This document shows, one piece after another, positions 1 through 8,592 of a stretch of 64,000 nucleotides of DNA; positions within the stretch are counted from its first letter, which is position 1, and the number at the start of each line of letters is the position of its first letter. The DNA is from an uncultured Porphyromonadaceae bacterium (GTDB lineage: Bacteria > Bacteroidota > Bacteroidia > Bacteroidales > Muribaculaceae), in the NCBI GenBank assembly GCA_946187345.1, contig CAMHQD010000001.1:54405-118404 (forward strand). The letters run 5' to 3'. The position numbers and the translations under genes are program-made. The notes under the pieces were generated by a model. It made no database searches. It had not been told where the DNA came from and worked only from the letters and a program-made list of their open reading frames with translations.

Positions 1-286
1 TGACACAGAGGTATAGGCCACCTCGCGCGCCGTCGCGCTGCTCACTAAGCGACAGGTCAAGGCCCGCGGCCTCACACTGCTCGCGGCATAGCGTACCGAA
101 AATGTCGCCGCCAAAGATGGTGGCAAAGCGCACGCGATGCCCCAGCACATGCAGGTCACGGGCGATATTGTGAGCAACTCCACCATAACTCATAGCCACA
201 TGGCCCGGGTTAGAGTCATTGGGCACCAGAGCGTGGCTCGCCGTCGCCATAATGTCGATATTTGCTCCTCCGATAACGGTAATCAT
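1..286 (-). CDS. PfkB/ribokinase-family kinase, N-terminal part (runs off left edge)
   Basis: This is the first 95 codons of a PfkB-fold sugar or nucleoside kinase, which would phosphorylate its substrate with ATP in the cytosol. The start at 286 gives MITVIGGANIDIM, the family's first beta strand with the substrate-contacting GGxNxD motif. It is followed by a SNPG segment and GGVAHN, the second substrate-binding glycine motif. The SNPG-GG pattern resembles pseudouridine kinases, but the ATP site and catalytic Asp lie outside the window, so the substrate stays open. A consensus promoter with two 19-bp direct repeats lies just upstream (442-500), so the gene probably starts a transcript. Confidence 0.85.
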   Translation of the reverse strand, partial: MITVIGGANIDIMATASHALVPNDSNPGHVAMSYGGVAHNIARDLHVLGHRVRFATIFGGDIFGTLCREQCEAAGLDLSLSEQRDGARGGLYLCV

Positions 287-441
287 ATCATTGTGGTTTA
301 TTTTTGAGGAAAGCGTTAATCCTAAAATCCGCGACTCGATAATCTGCTGACGAAAATTTCCGAAAAAATCACGAAAAATACTATTATTTTAGAAAAATTC
401 CGGAAATTTTCATGAGGTTTTCAGGATAGCGTTTTGCGCCA

Positions 442-472
442 CAAAGTTACACTTTTCGTGGGGAATACGCAA
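442..472 (-). promoter_or_regulatory. Bacteroidota promoter for the PfkB kinase gene
   Basis: On the minus strand TTG (472-470) is followed by 20 bases and TAACTTTG (449-442). This matches the known Bacteroidota -33 TTG / -7 TAnnTTTG pattern. It points at the kinase start at 286, leaving a leader of about 150 bases. Confidence 0.75.
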
Positions 473-500
473 CTAAAAGCCACACTTTTCGTGGGGAATA
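449..500. repeat. Two 19-bp direct repeats overlapping the kinase promoter
   Basis: The sequence ACACTTTTCGTGGGGAATA occurs at 449-467 and again at 482-500, 33 bp apart (about three helical turns). One copy sits between the -33 and -7 boxes and the other just upstream of -33. That is the arrangement expected of paired operator sites for a dimeric or cooperative regulator. No regulator gene is adjacent. Confidence 0.6.
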
Positions 501-533
501 TCCTAAGACGTTCCCAAAAGCCTCGACAATAAT

Positions 534-1235
534 TCACGGTAATTCGTGATCTGACAAGCGGAGGGCACACCAGGCGTAGGCACGGGCGTTGCGGGCGGCG
601 AAGTCATCAAAGTGACCGCCATCATTCCACTCGAGCGTGCAACGCTCGTGGCCGAGTTGTTGCCGCAGCAGTTCGTGGGTGAAGCGGATGTTGTCACCCA
701 CACGGGCGATGTGCGTGTTGCGCACATGCTCCTCACGGTCGCCCAAACTCAGGTAGATGTATTTGGCGTGGAACGCATTGGCTACGGCAAAATCACGCCA
801 GCCCGTGATCCATACCGATGGCGACGCCGCGGCGATAGCGTCGAAGCGATCACTCCGCGTGGAGGCCCATAAGGCAAACAGCGCGCCGAGTGAGTATCCG
901 CCAAGCGCCACGGGCAGGTCACCGTAGCGTGTCGTGAGATGAGGCAGCAACTCATCAGTGATGTAGCGTAGCGTGTGGCCGGCATGCTCGCCATCGCCGG
1001 CCACACGTGAGATGGCAGGGTCCGGCCACGGCAAGAGTTCCCGCTTCCAGTCGCCTATGGCAAAGGCGGCGGTGACCGCCGGCACACCGCTCATTGCCGC
1101 GGCCGTGAGCGCCACCTGCCGCGCCAACAAGTCCCGCTCCTTTACATTCAAGGTATGCAGCAGCAACACCCGTGGCTCCTTATCAGCGACGATGAAACAC
1201 TCGCGCCCCCCGATGTATTCTCTATCCCCAATCAT
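534..1235 (-). CDS. Alpha/beta-hydrolase (esterase-like serine hydrolase)
   Basis: A 233-residue protein without a signal peptide, probably a cytosolic serine hydrolase of the alpha/beta fold. The nucleophile elbow GGYSLG is at residues 112-117 (Ser115), followed by a helix typical of esterase D-like or putative esterase families. A C-terminal DGGHF (His208) can supply the catalytic histidine. The substrate is not predictable. It lies on the same strand as the M3 peptidase, 58 bp downstream of it, so the two may be co-transcribed. The stop region 520-550 carries an AATTCACGGTAATTCGTG-type repeat also seen elsewhere in the window. Confidence 0.82.
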   Translation of the reverse strand: MIGDREYIGGRECFIVADKEPRVLLLHTLNVKERDLLARQVALTAAAMSGVPAVTAAFAIGDWKRELLPWPDPAISRVAGDGEHAGHTLRYITDELLPHLTTRYGDLPVALGGYSLGALFALWASTRSDRFDAIAAASPSVWITGWRDFAVANAFHAKYIYLSLGDREEHVRNTHIARVGDNIRFTHELLRQQLGHERCTLEWNDGGHFDDFAARNARAYAWCALRLSDHELP

Positions 1236-1293
1236 GGTTGAGTAATCACTAATTTATCTCTCAAAATTCCCGAGAATTAGACAAGAGTAATAT

Positions 1294-3294
1294 TCAAGAG
1301 CCAAAGTCACGGCGAAGCAGAGCGTCAACGCGTGGCTCGTGGCCGGTGAATGCGATGTAGAGGCTCATCGGGTCGGCGGTGTCGCCGCGGCTGAGCACAC
1401 AGTCGCGCCAACGTCGCGCGGTGTCGCGGTTGAATATACCCTCGCGCTCGAAGCACTCAAAGGCATCAGCATCGAGCACCTCGGCCCACTTATAGCCGTA
1501 ATAACCTGCCGCATATCCTCCGGCAAAGATATGGGAGAAATGCGGTGACATCATGCACTCCCCTATCGGTTCAAAGACTTGCACCTGCGCCATCGCGTCG
1601 CGCTCATAATCTTTCACATCATCGGCACTCACTGCCACACGAATAGAGTGCCACGCCATATCAAGGTAGCCAAAACCCAACTGCCTCACGCAGGCATAGC
1701 CCGCGCCAAAACGCATCGACGCCAGTTTGCCGGTGAGCAACGCGTCCGGCACCGCCTCGCCGGTGTCGTAACGCGCGGCGAAGGAGTCAATAAACTCGCG
1801 GTGACGCAGGAAGTTCTCGTTGAGTTGCGAGGGCAACTCAACAAAATCACGCCGCACATTAGTGCCCGAGAGCGACTCATGACGCACCCGTGACAGCAGG
1901 CCGTGCAGGCAGTGGCCGAACTCGTGCAGAAACGTGTTCACCTCGCCAAAAGTGAGCAGCGACGGTTTGTCTCCCGTGGGACGGCTGAAGTTGGTGGCGA
2001 GCATCACATGCGGGCGTATGTCATGACCGGCGGCGTCAACGTGCTGCTCAATGATATTGGTCATCCACGCACCGCTTTGCTTGACCGGCCTCGGGAAAAA
2101 GTCGGCATAGAGCACACCCACCTCGCGGTCGTGGTCATCACCATCTGTGACACGCCACACCTTCACCTCCGGATGCCACACGGGAGCGTCGTCTATAGGC
2201 GTGAAGCGCAGGCCATAAAGGCGCGTGGCAAGACCGAACACACCGCTAATGACTCGCTCTAACGGGAAGTAGGTCCGCAACTGCTCATCATTGACGTTAA
2301 AACGCTCGTCGCGCAGTTTGTTGTAATAGTAACTGTAATCCCAAGGTTTGAACTCTAAATCACTGCCATCAACGCGTGCCGCGAACTCACGCAACTCGTC
2401 CATCTCGCGGCGCATGGCGGGCATATAAGTCTCGCGCAGTTTGCCGAGCATATCGAGCACAACCTGAGGACTGCCGGCCATCATGCGCTCGAGACGGTAA
2501 GCGGCAAACGTGTCGTGCCCCATTAGCCGCGCCAGGTCCAGACGCAAATCAGCAATCTCTGTGAGAATAGCGAGGTTGGAGTGTTCACCGGTGGAGCAAA
2601 GCGTGTTGTAAGCCATATATAACCGTTGCCGCAAATCGCGCCGGGCGCTGTATTTCATGAACGGGCCGTAACTGGGTGCCTGCAATGTGATGAGCCATTG
2701 GTCGGGCCTGCCGGCCTCGACAGCGGCCTCACGCGCCGCCTCAACGATACTCTCGGGCAGACCGGCCAAGTCGTCTTTGCCGAGCCAAAGTTGATAGGCG
2801 GCCATCTCTGCAAGAACGTTTTGCTCAAACTGCAATGAGAGTTGTGAGAGACGCTCGGTTATCTCGCGGTAACGCTCACGCGCGTCGCCCTCGAGTGTGG
2901 CACCGCTACGTTCAAAGGCAGCCACGGTATTCTCTGCCAAGCGACGATCCTCGTCGTTGAAGTCTTCAAGATTTTGAGCGGCGACCTTGACTCGCGACCA
3001 GAGACGCTCATTGAGAGTTATAGCCGAACTATGGCGAGAGAGCAGTGGTGTGACACGCATCGAGACGGCCTGCATCGCGTCGGTGGCGTTAACGCCGAGT
3101 AAGGGAAAGAACACGCCGAGCACACGGTTCAAATCGGCACCGCTTCGCTCCAACGCCAGAATGGTGTTGTCGAAAGTGGGCTCCTCGCCGTTGGAGGCTA
3201 TCGCTTCAATTTCGGCATCGTGTGCGGCTATTGCCTTAACGATGGCAGGTTCAAAATCGTCAACCGAGATTTTATCAAATGGGGTTAGTCGCAT
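1294..3294 (-). CDS. dcp: M3-family zinc metallopeptidase (peptidyl-dipeptidase Dcp / oligopeptidase A type)
   Basis: A 666-residue M3 peptidase, close to the usual 680-700 residues, with no signal peptide. The zinc-binding HEFGH motif starts at residue 457 inside FLHEFGHCLHG, and the second glutamate ligand is expected in the following segment. The N-terminal text (TPFDKI, PAIVKAIAAH, EPTFDNTI) is the conserved start of Dcp/OpdA enzymes, which degrade short peptides released by proteases. Choosing between dipeptidyl carboxypeptidase (Dcp) and oligopeptidase A needs a tree. It is preceded 57 bp upstream by the TPR gene on the same strand. Confidence 0.93.
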   Translation of the reverse strand: MRLTPFDKISVDDFEPAIVKAIAAHDAEIEAIASNGEEPTFDNTILALERSGADLNRVLGVFFPLLGVNATDAMQAVSMRVTPLLSRHSSAITLNERLWSRVKVAAQNLEDFNDEDRRLAENTVAAFERSGATLEGDARERYREITERLSQLSLQFEQNVLAEMAAYQLWLGKDDLAGLPESIVEAAREAAVEAGRPDQWLITLQAPSYGPFMKYSARRDLRQRLYMAYNTLCSTGEHSNLAILTEIADLRLDLARLMGHDTFAAYRLERMMAGSPQVVLDMLGKLRETYMPAMRREMDELREFAARVDGSDLEFKPWDYSYYYNKLRDERFNVNDEQLRTYFPLERVISGVFGLATRLYGLRFTPIDDAPVWHPEVKVWRVTDGDDHDREVGVLYADFFPRPVKQSGAWMTNIIEQHVDAAGHDIRPHVMLATNFSRPTGDKPSLLTFGEVNTFLHEFGHCLHGLLSRVRHESLSGTNVRRDFVELPSQLNENFLRHREFIDSFAARYDTGEAVPDALLTGKLASMRFGAGYACVRQLGFGYLDMAWHSIRVAVSADDVKDYERDAMAQVQVFEPIGECMMSPHFSHIFAGGYAAGYYGYKWAEVLDADAFECFEREGIFNRDTARRWRDCVLSRGDTADPMSLYIAFTGHEPRVDALLRRDFGS

Positions 3295-3351
3295 AATTCA
3301 CAGTTCACAATTATCAACTCGTAATGATATTTCGTATAACTCTTTCAATTC

Positions 3352-5556
3352 TTAAGATATGTTTGCCGCATCGATGACGAGGCTCACATCAGTGGGCTCT
3401 ACTCCAAGGCGCACAAGGTGGTGGCGGTCGGCCTCAAACTGTCGCCGGAATTCGTCAGGACCTCCCTTTGTGGCCCGGAGCGAAAGACGGTAACAGTCAA
3501 TGGCCTCGGTGACGCGGCCAGCCACAAGCAGGGCATGGCCGTGGTTGAGGTGGTCGGCGGTATCAGGCGCGTCTTGGGCTACGATGCGGTCATAGTAGGC
3601 GACACTTCGCTCGGTGTCACCCATCATCAGCGCGCACCATGCGATGGCCCGCCAAGCGCGGTGACCGGCACCTTCAGTGAGGTCCACATGCAGGTATTGG
3701 TTCATGGCCTTGTCATATCGCTCCGCCTCAAGCAGCGTATGACCGACGCTTAGCATCGTGGCAAGATGACCGGGCTTGAAGGCGAGAATGCGGTCATAGA
3801 GTTCGAGCGCGCGGTCATACTCGCCGAGCATACGGTAGCATGAGGCCATGTTGCGCAGGGTCCACACGTTGCTATCGTCAGCGAGGTCATACAACTTGTA
3901 GTTGTCGATGGCTTCGTGGTAATGTCCCATGCGCTGATGGGCATAGCCTATTTTCTGATAGACCACCGGCGAGGTATCACCATCACAGGCGAGCAGATCG
4001 CGGAAGTGCGAGATGGCATCATCATAGAAGCCGTTGGCCAGATAGAACTCGGCAAGCACGTTGAGCATTTCAGGGCGGCGTGTGTAGCGTTCTAACAGAG
4101 GCAGGTCGCGCAGGTCGAGCGCGGTGTCGAAGGCCGGGGCAAACTCTCTGCGCCGCGAGAACACGTTGAAGAAACGGTATAGGTCCTGCACACAGGCCAC
4201 CACGATGCGGTCGCGGCGGTGGTGGCGGTCCTCGGCCACGCGGTCGGCGCGTGCCTGCTCCATTGCCTCGGCTTGAGTGGCGAGCGTGGTGGCGAGTTGG
4301 TCGCGCGAGGCGGCCATCATGCCGCGCAACGACATGGCAAACGAGAACAGGTCACTGTTACATAGTCCCCCACCCAAGCGCGCATGCTGCATGAGTTCGG
4401 CAATCACCTTGTCACCGTCACCCATAAGAAGACTATGGTCGAGGTGGAACGGCCTGAACCAGTTGGCCAATGTCTTAAAGAAAGGAAACGACTTTAGGTG
4501 GGCAAACGAACCGGCATACACATCGTTGCCCTCCATCTGCAGTTCGTTGATTTCTTGTATTTTGTCGGCGATGCCGCTATCGCGCATCACCTGTTCCCAC
4601 TCGGGGTTGACATCTCCATCCTCGCCGGGTGCCATGCCACGCAAGCGGTCCTGCACATCGGGCGAGACCTTGGCGATGTCGTTCATCAGATCATCGCGCA
4701 CATGGCGAGAGATGTTTGCGGTGTTGCGCGCCTTGGCGAGGCGTTGCTGCACGATGGCGATGTCGTCGGTCAGGCTCGCCACTTCGGTCATGGCGCTGAC
4801 GCGTTGCTCAAGGGCAGTGCCACCCAAGGCCACACGACGGCGGTGCAGGCTCATGGCAAGCACAAGATAGAGCAGCGCGCGCATGGCGAGTTCATCATCG
4901 GCAACACTGATATAAGTCTGGGCTAATAGGGCAAGTTTTGCCTCATCATAAAATTTGAGCAATCCTAAGAGGCAAGCGGCCACAACAAGGCAACGCGAAT
5001 GCAGAGGCAGATTGTTGTCGCTGATAATTGACGCTATCAGTTGAGTGTCATCGTCACTCATCGGCACAGTGCTCCATATCTTGTTGAACAGGTTTGTCTC
5101 CTGCTGCTCAAGTGAGGCATGAGCGGTGATGAGCGCCTGCCCGTCACGTTCGGCCTCGGGCAACTCGTTAATCATGGCGATGCGGCTCGCATCACGCTTT
5201 AGGCCCGCGGCGATGTCGGCCAGTGTGGTATTGCGCAAGTCAGCGCGACGCACGAAAAAGACTTCCCTCGAACCGGTCGCTTCGCCCAAACGAATTGCTG
5301 CCCGGTCAGCAATAGAATATACGCGCTTGACAAGTCGCCTCAACACGTTGTGACGCTCCGGGTCAATAACACCATCGGCCACATATCCCAACAGGTGCCG
5401 GTAACTCTCGGCCACATCGTCAATCTCTCCCTGCAACATATAGTCACCGGCGAGTTTGACATACTCGCTCGTGCGAGCGATGGCCGCACGGTAACTCTCA
5501 CTCTCTATCAGGGCGTAAACTTCGTTGAGTTTGTCCTTAATCTCTTGCTGTGTCAT
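3352..5556 (-). CDS. Large cytosolic TPR-repeat protein of unknown function
   Basis: A 734-residue protein without signal peptide or membrane segments. The C-terminal 300 residues contain recognisable tetratricopeptide repeats, for example FYDDAISHFRDLLA, HYHEAIDNYKLY, EYDRALELYDRILA and RVTEAIDCYRLSL. The N-terminal 450 residues are helical and otherwise unrecognised. TPR arrays usually bind proteins, and no enzymatic motif is visible. The gene is followed by the M3 peptidase at a 57-bp distance on the same strand. The partner and role are unknown. Confidence 0.88.
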   Translation of the reverse strand: MTQQEIKDKLNEVYALIESESYRAAIARTSEYVKLAGDYMLQGEIDDVAESYRHLLGYVADGVIDPERHNVLRRLVKRVYSIADRAAIRLGEATGSREVFFVRRADLRNTTLADIAAGLKRDASRIAMINELPEAERDGQALITAHASLEQQETNLFNKIWSTVPMSDDDTQLIASIISDNNLPLHSRCLVVAACLLGLLKFYDEAKLALLAQTYISVADDELAMRALLYLVLAMSLHRRRVALGGTALEQRVSAMTEVASLTDDIAIVQQRLAKARNTANISRHVRDDLMNDIAKVSPDVQDRLRGMAPGEDGDVNPEWEQVMRDSGIADKIQEINELQMEGNDVYAGSFAHLKSFPFFKTLANWFRPFHLDHSLLMGDGDKVIAELMQHARLGGGLCNSDLFSFAMSLRGMMAASRDQLATTLATQAEAMEQARADRVAEDRHHRRDRIVVACVQDLYRFFNVFSRRREFAPAFDTALDLRDLPLLERYTRRPEMLNVLAEFYLANGFYDDAISHFRDLLACDGDTSPVVYQKIGYAHQRMGHYHEAIDNYKLYDLADDSNVWTLRNMASCYRMLGEYDRALELYDRILAFKPGHLATMLSVGHTLLEAERYDKAMNQYLHVDLTEGAGHRAWRAIAWCALMMGDTERSVAYYDRIVAQDAPDTADHLNHGHALLVAGRVTEAIDCYRLSLRATKGGPDEFRRQFEADRHHLVRLGVEPTDVSLVIDAANIS

Positions 5557-5593
5557 TGTGGAAATATTCAGTCGTTAGCCGTCAGACTATCAA

Positions 5594-6229
5594 CTAACGT
5601 CTAATCAACAACGATTGGATTATGTCGATTGTCACATTGGCGATGGACGGCAGGCAACAGTCACAAAGCGGAGTGACCTCGGCCGCCGTGCATGTGGTGG
5701 TAAGGCCAACGACGCGTGCCCCGCTGGCGCGACCGGCGCGCAGGCCGTTAAGCGAGTCCTCGATCACCACACACCGGCCGATGTCGATACCGAGACGTTC
5801 GGCTCCCAGACGGAAACATTGCGGGTCCGGCTTGGGCCGCGTCACCATGTCGCCTGTAACGACATCGGCAAAGCGATGCCGGAAGTCGGGGTGCTGACCA
5901 TAAACGGCTTCCATCTTCAAATGGTCACTGCTGGTGACCAGACAGGTGGGGATTTCGGCGGCGGCAAGATTATCAAGCAATTCAAGAGCCCCCGGGAAAA
6001 AACTATACTTCATGCCGGCCTGAAAGCGGTCGAGCATTGCCGTCACCTCGCGTTGCAGAGAGGGTTCCGGAAAGTAAGTATTGAGGATGGTGGCAAGATT
6101 GCTGCCCTTGATGCGGTGGGCAAAATTGTCGATGCCGGTGGGGTGGCTACGCTCAACAGTGCCCCAAAACTCGGTGTAGATGCCCTCTGTGTCGAGCAAC
6201 ACGCCGTCCAAGTCAAAGAGCACACCCAT
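5594..6229 (-). CDS. HAD-superfamily phosphatase / beta-phosphoglucomutase-like protein
   Basis: A 211-residue HAD hydrolase of subfamily IA. Motif I is DLDGVLLD (nucleophile Asp6, acid/base Asp8), motif II is LVTSS, motif III is the Lys of RPKPDP, and motif IV is VIEDSLNG. These enzymes dephosphorylate or isomerise sugar phosphates. The open frame extends upstream to 6430 into the nucleotidyltransferase gene, but a TACCTTTG promoter box at 6261-6268 lies only 4 bases before the ATG at 6256. I therefore place the start at 6229, the ATG directly before GVLFDLDG. It follows the gal-cluster nucleotidyltransferase, so a sugar-phosphate substrate is plausible but inferred. Confidence 0.88.
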   Translation of the reverse strand: MGVLFDLDGVLLDTEGIYTEFWGTVERSHPTGIDNFAHRIKGSNLATILNTYFPEPSLQREVTAMLDRFQAGMKYSFFPGALELLDNLAAAEIPTCLVTSSDHLKMEAVYGQHPDFRHRFADVVTGDMVTRPKPDPQCFRLGAERLGIDIGRCVVIEDSLNGLRAGRASGARVVGLTTTCTAAEVTPLCDCCLPSIANVTIDIIQSLLIRR

Positions 6230-6260
6230 TTTACTATTGTCATTTTTCTGAATCATACTA

Positions 6261-6268
6261 CAAAGGTA
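6261..6268 (-). promoter_or_regulatory. -7 box TACCTTTG before the HAD gene
   Basis: TACCTTTG on the minus strand matches the Bacteroidota -7 consensus. No clean TTG is seen 19-20 bases upstream, so the promoter may be weak. It argues that translation starts at 6229 and not at 6256 or further upstream. Confidence 0.5.
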
Positions 6269-6307
6269 CGAAAAAAGTGTGACGTGTGAAGTATAAAGTG
6301 CCGATAA

Positions 6308-6344
6308 ATGCCGCATCGCACATCCAAACAGCGCGATGCGGCAT
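6308..6344. terminator. 12-bp perfect hairpin after the nucleotidyltransferase gene
   Basis: ATGCCGCATCGC (6308-6319) pairs perfectly with GCGATGCGGCAT (6333-6344) around a 13-base loop. On the minus strand it follows the nucleotidyltransferase stop at 6369. The U-tract is poor (TTTATC), so termination is likely but not certain. Confidence 0.5.
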
Positions 6345-6368
6345 TGCACGTTATTGAGCCGGAAGGCA

Positions 6369-7274
6369 TCAGAAGAGGCGGTCGGGATAGACTCCGGTGG
6401 CGTGGAGTTCGGCGAACTTGTCGACGACACCCTGACGGTCGGCGGCGTAGGTCACGCCAAACCACTTGCTCTCAGTGGCGAGCACACTCACGCTTGCCGT
6501 GCCCTCCTCCACCATCTTGTTGATGAGCGTGGGGATATAGAACTCGGCCTTGGGCTTGGTGAGGTTCTCTTTGAGGAACTCCACAAAGTAGTCCTCACTG
6601 TGCTTGAAATAGTCGGGAGTGAAGCCCCAGAAGTTCATGCTCACCGGTGTGTCGAAGGCCAGGTGGTGCACCGAGCCGTCGTCGTCGGTAAAGGCGATGT
6701 CATGCTTCTCGTCGTAGCCGATGGAGGTGCGCTCCACAACGCCGGTGAGGTAGCCGTCCTCGGTCTGGCACACGCCACGAGCCACGGTGCCGCTTTCGCT
6801 CATCGTGTTACCCACCTTGAAGCCCACCATGCTGTAGCGGCCGGTGCTGCCCTCGGGCAGGGCCTGCAGCCACGCGGCCATCACCTCAAAACTGTTGCGG
6901 CCATAGTAGTCGTCACTGTTGATCACGGCAAACGGCTCGTTGATGACGCTCTTGCCCATCAGCACGGCGTGGTTGGTACCCCACGGCTTGACGCGCTCCT
7001 CGGGGCAGGTAAAGCCCTCGGGCAGGTCGTGGATGTCTTGGAAGACGACCTCCACCGGGATGTGGCCCTCATACTTCGAGAGAATCTTCTCGCGGAAGTC
7101 GGCCTCAAACACTTTGCGGATAACAAACACCACCTTGCCGAAGCCGCTGTGAATGGCGTCGTAGATTGAATAGTCCATGATGGTTTCGCCGTGAGGGCCA
7201 AGGCCGTCGAGTTGCTTGAGCCCACCGTAACGGCTGCCCATGCCGGCAGCCAGCACAAATAATGTCGGTTTCAT
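6369..7274 (-). CDS. Sugar-1-phosphate nucleotidyltransferase in the gal cluster
   Basis: A 301-residue nucleotidyltransferase of the NTP_transferase family. The N-terminal LAAGMGSRYGGLKQL is the GxGxR...K signature that binds the NTP and makes NDP-sugars from NTP and sugar-1-phosphate. INSDDYYG is the metal-binding Asp segment. The gene is the last but one in the run galK-galM-NTase-HAD and no galT occurs here. It is therefore a candidate UTP:galactose-1-phosphate uridylyltransferase that would replace GalT. That role is inferred from context, and glucose-1-phosphate or mannose-1-phosphate remain possible substrates. The start at 7274 gives MKPTLFVLAAG directly. Confidence 0.88.
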   Translation of the reverse strand: MKPTLFVLAAGMGSRYGGLKQLDGLGPHGETIMDYSIYDAIHSGFGKVVFVIRKVFEADFREKILSKYEGHIPVEVVFQDIHDLPEGFTCPEERVKPWGTNHAVLMGKSVINEPFAVINSDDYYGRNSFEVMAAWLQALPEGSTGRYSMVGFKVGNTMSESGTVARGVCQTEDGYLTGVVERTSIGYDEKHDIAFTDDDGSVHHLAFDTPVSMNFWGFTPDYFKHSEDYFVEFLKENLTKPKAEFYIPTLINKMVEEGTASVSVLATESKWFGVTYAADRQGVVDKFAELHATGVYPDRLF

Positions 7275-7300
7275 TTATTGTTATTTTAATATTTATTGAA

Positions 7301-7423
7301 AGGTTAAGAGGTTGAGGGTTGAGGGGTTGAGCCTCGCGCTATCGCGCTCGGTGATAATACATTTATTCCCATTTGCGCCAGCAAATGGCTAAACATCTCA
7401 ACGCTAAACCTCTAAACGTTAAA
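7301..7423. repeat. REP/MITE-like element, family A, copy 1
   Basis: Between galM and the nucleotidyltransferase gene. The element runs from a GGTTGAG-rich arm, through a CGCGCTATCGCG palindrome and the hairpin CCATTTGC-gcca-GCAAATGG, to a CTCAACGCTAAACCTC arm. Four more copies lie at 8476, 19451, 44728 and 48904. Confidence 0.8.
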
Positions 7424-8465
7424 TTGTGGCGAAGCGGAAGAGAATCAGGCGGCGATATTCCTCGTCCGGACGAAGTTCCTGCGAGGGGAACTGCGGCTTG
7501 TTGGGCGCGTCGGGGAAGCCCTGACACTCGATTGCCACCGCGTCGTAGTCATGATAGACGTGTCCGCCCTTGCCGGCCGGGCAGCCCTCGAGCCAGTTGC
7601 CGGTGTAGACTTGCACGCCAGGCTGGTCGGTGAGCACCTCGAGGGTGCGTCCGCTCGCAGGGTCGCTCAGCAGCGCCGCGCTGTGCAGGCCGCCGTCCTC
7701 ATGGCCGTCAATCACCCAGCAGTTGTCGTAGCCCTTGCCGTAGCGCAGCGCGTCAAAGTCGGCCTTGATATCGCGGCCAATCGCCTTGGGCGTGGTGAAG
7801 TCCATCGGCGTGCCCGCCACCGGAGCCAGTTCGCCCGTGGGGATGAGGCTGTCGCTGGTTGGCAGCCAGCGCGACGCGTTGAGTTGCAGCACATGGTTGA
7901 GCGCGGTGCCGGCGTCGTGGCCGGCCAGGTTCCAATAACTGTGGTTGGTGAGGTTGACCACCGTCGGAGCGTCGGTGATGGCGCTGTACTCGATGCGCAG
8001 CACGTTGTCCTCGCTCCATGTGTAAGCCACGCGAGCCGTCAGTGTGCCGGGATAGTTCTCGTCGCCGTCGGGACTGACAAGCGAGAACACCACCGTCTCG
8101 CCCACCACCTCGGCGTCCCACACCTTGTGGCTGAAGCCTTCGGGGCCGCCGTGCAGCGCGTTCGGGCCGTTGTTGATGGCCAACTGATGGAGTTTACCGT
8201 CCACAACAAGGTGCCCCTCGGCGATGCGGTTGGCATAGCGGCCGGGCGTCTTGCCGGCGCACGGGCCATCATAGAAATAGTCGGCCAAGTCCTCATAGCC
8301 CAGCGCCACGTCAGCCAAGCGGCCATCGCGGTCGGGCACCGTAACGCGAGTGACACCGGCACCGATTGGCGACAACTGCACGCTCGCGCCACTCTCGTTG
8401 GTCAACGTATAGGCCTCAAGCACGCCTATCGGCGTGTCAAAGCACTCGGTTGTTATCTTTATCAT
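7419..8465 (-). CDS. galM: Aldose 1-epimerase (galactose mutarotase)
   Basis: A 348-residue galactose mutarotase that interconverts alpha and beta anomers so that galactokinase receives alpha-galactose. Family motifs are present: GRYANRI near the N-terminus, NGPNALHGG (catalytic His region), NLTNHSYWNL (second His), and a C-terminal PGVQVYTGN plus a conserved Glu in AIECQ. The open frame extends 20 codons further upstream to 8525, but those codons lie within a repeat element (family A copy 2), so I start at the ATG at 8465 (MIKITTECF). It follows galK on the same strand and fits a galactose operon. Confidence 0.93.
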   Translation of the reverse strand: MIKITTECFDTPIGVLEAYTLTNESGASVQLSPIGAGVTRVTVPDRDGRLADVALGYEDLADYFYDGPCAGKTPGRYANRIAEGHLVVDGKLHQLAINNGPNALHGGPEGFSHKVWDAEVVGETVVFSLVSPDGDENYPGTLTARVAYTWSEDNVLRIEYSAITDAPTVVNLTNHSYWNLAGHDAGTALNHVLQLNASRWLPTSDSLIPTGELAPVAGTPMDFTTPKAIGRDIKADFDALRYGKGYDNCWVIDGHEDGGLHSAALLSDPASGRTLEVLTDQPGVQVYTGNWLEGCPAGKGGHVYHDYDAVAIECQGFPDAPNKPQFPSQELRPDEEYRRLILFRFATI

Positions 8466-8475
8466 ATAATTAATA

Positions 8476-8590
8476 GTTGAAATGTTGAGGGGTTGAGCCT
8501 CGCGCTCGGGGATAATGAATTTCATGCCCTACATTTATTCCCATTTGCGCCAGCAAATGGCTCAACCGCTCAACGCTAAACCTCTAAACG
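8476..8590. repeat. REP/MITE-like element, family A, copy 2
   Basis: Lies between galK and galM. It has the same order as copy 1 but a shortened CG-rich palindrome (CGCGCTCGGGGATAAT). The hairpin CCATTTGC-gcca-GCAAATGG is intact. It provides a false upstream start for galM. Confidence 0.8.
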
Positions 8591-8592
8591 GA

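Noticed and set aside
5594..6430. HAD gene starting at 6430
   Set aside because: The extension overlaps the upstream gene and crosses a promoter box. Its residues do not resemble any HAD N-terminus.
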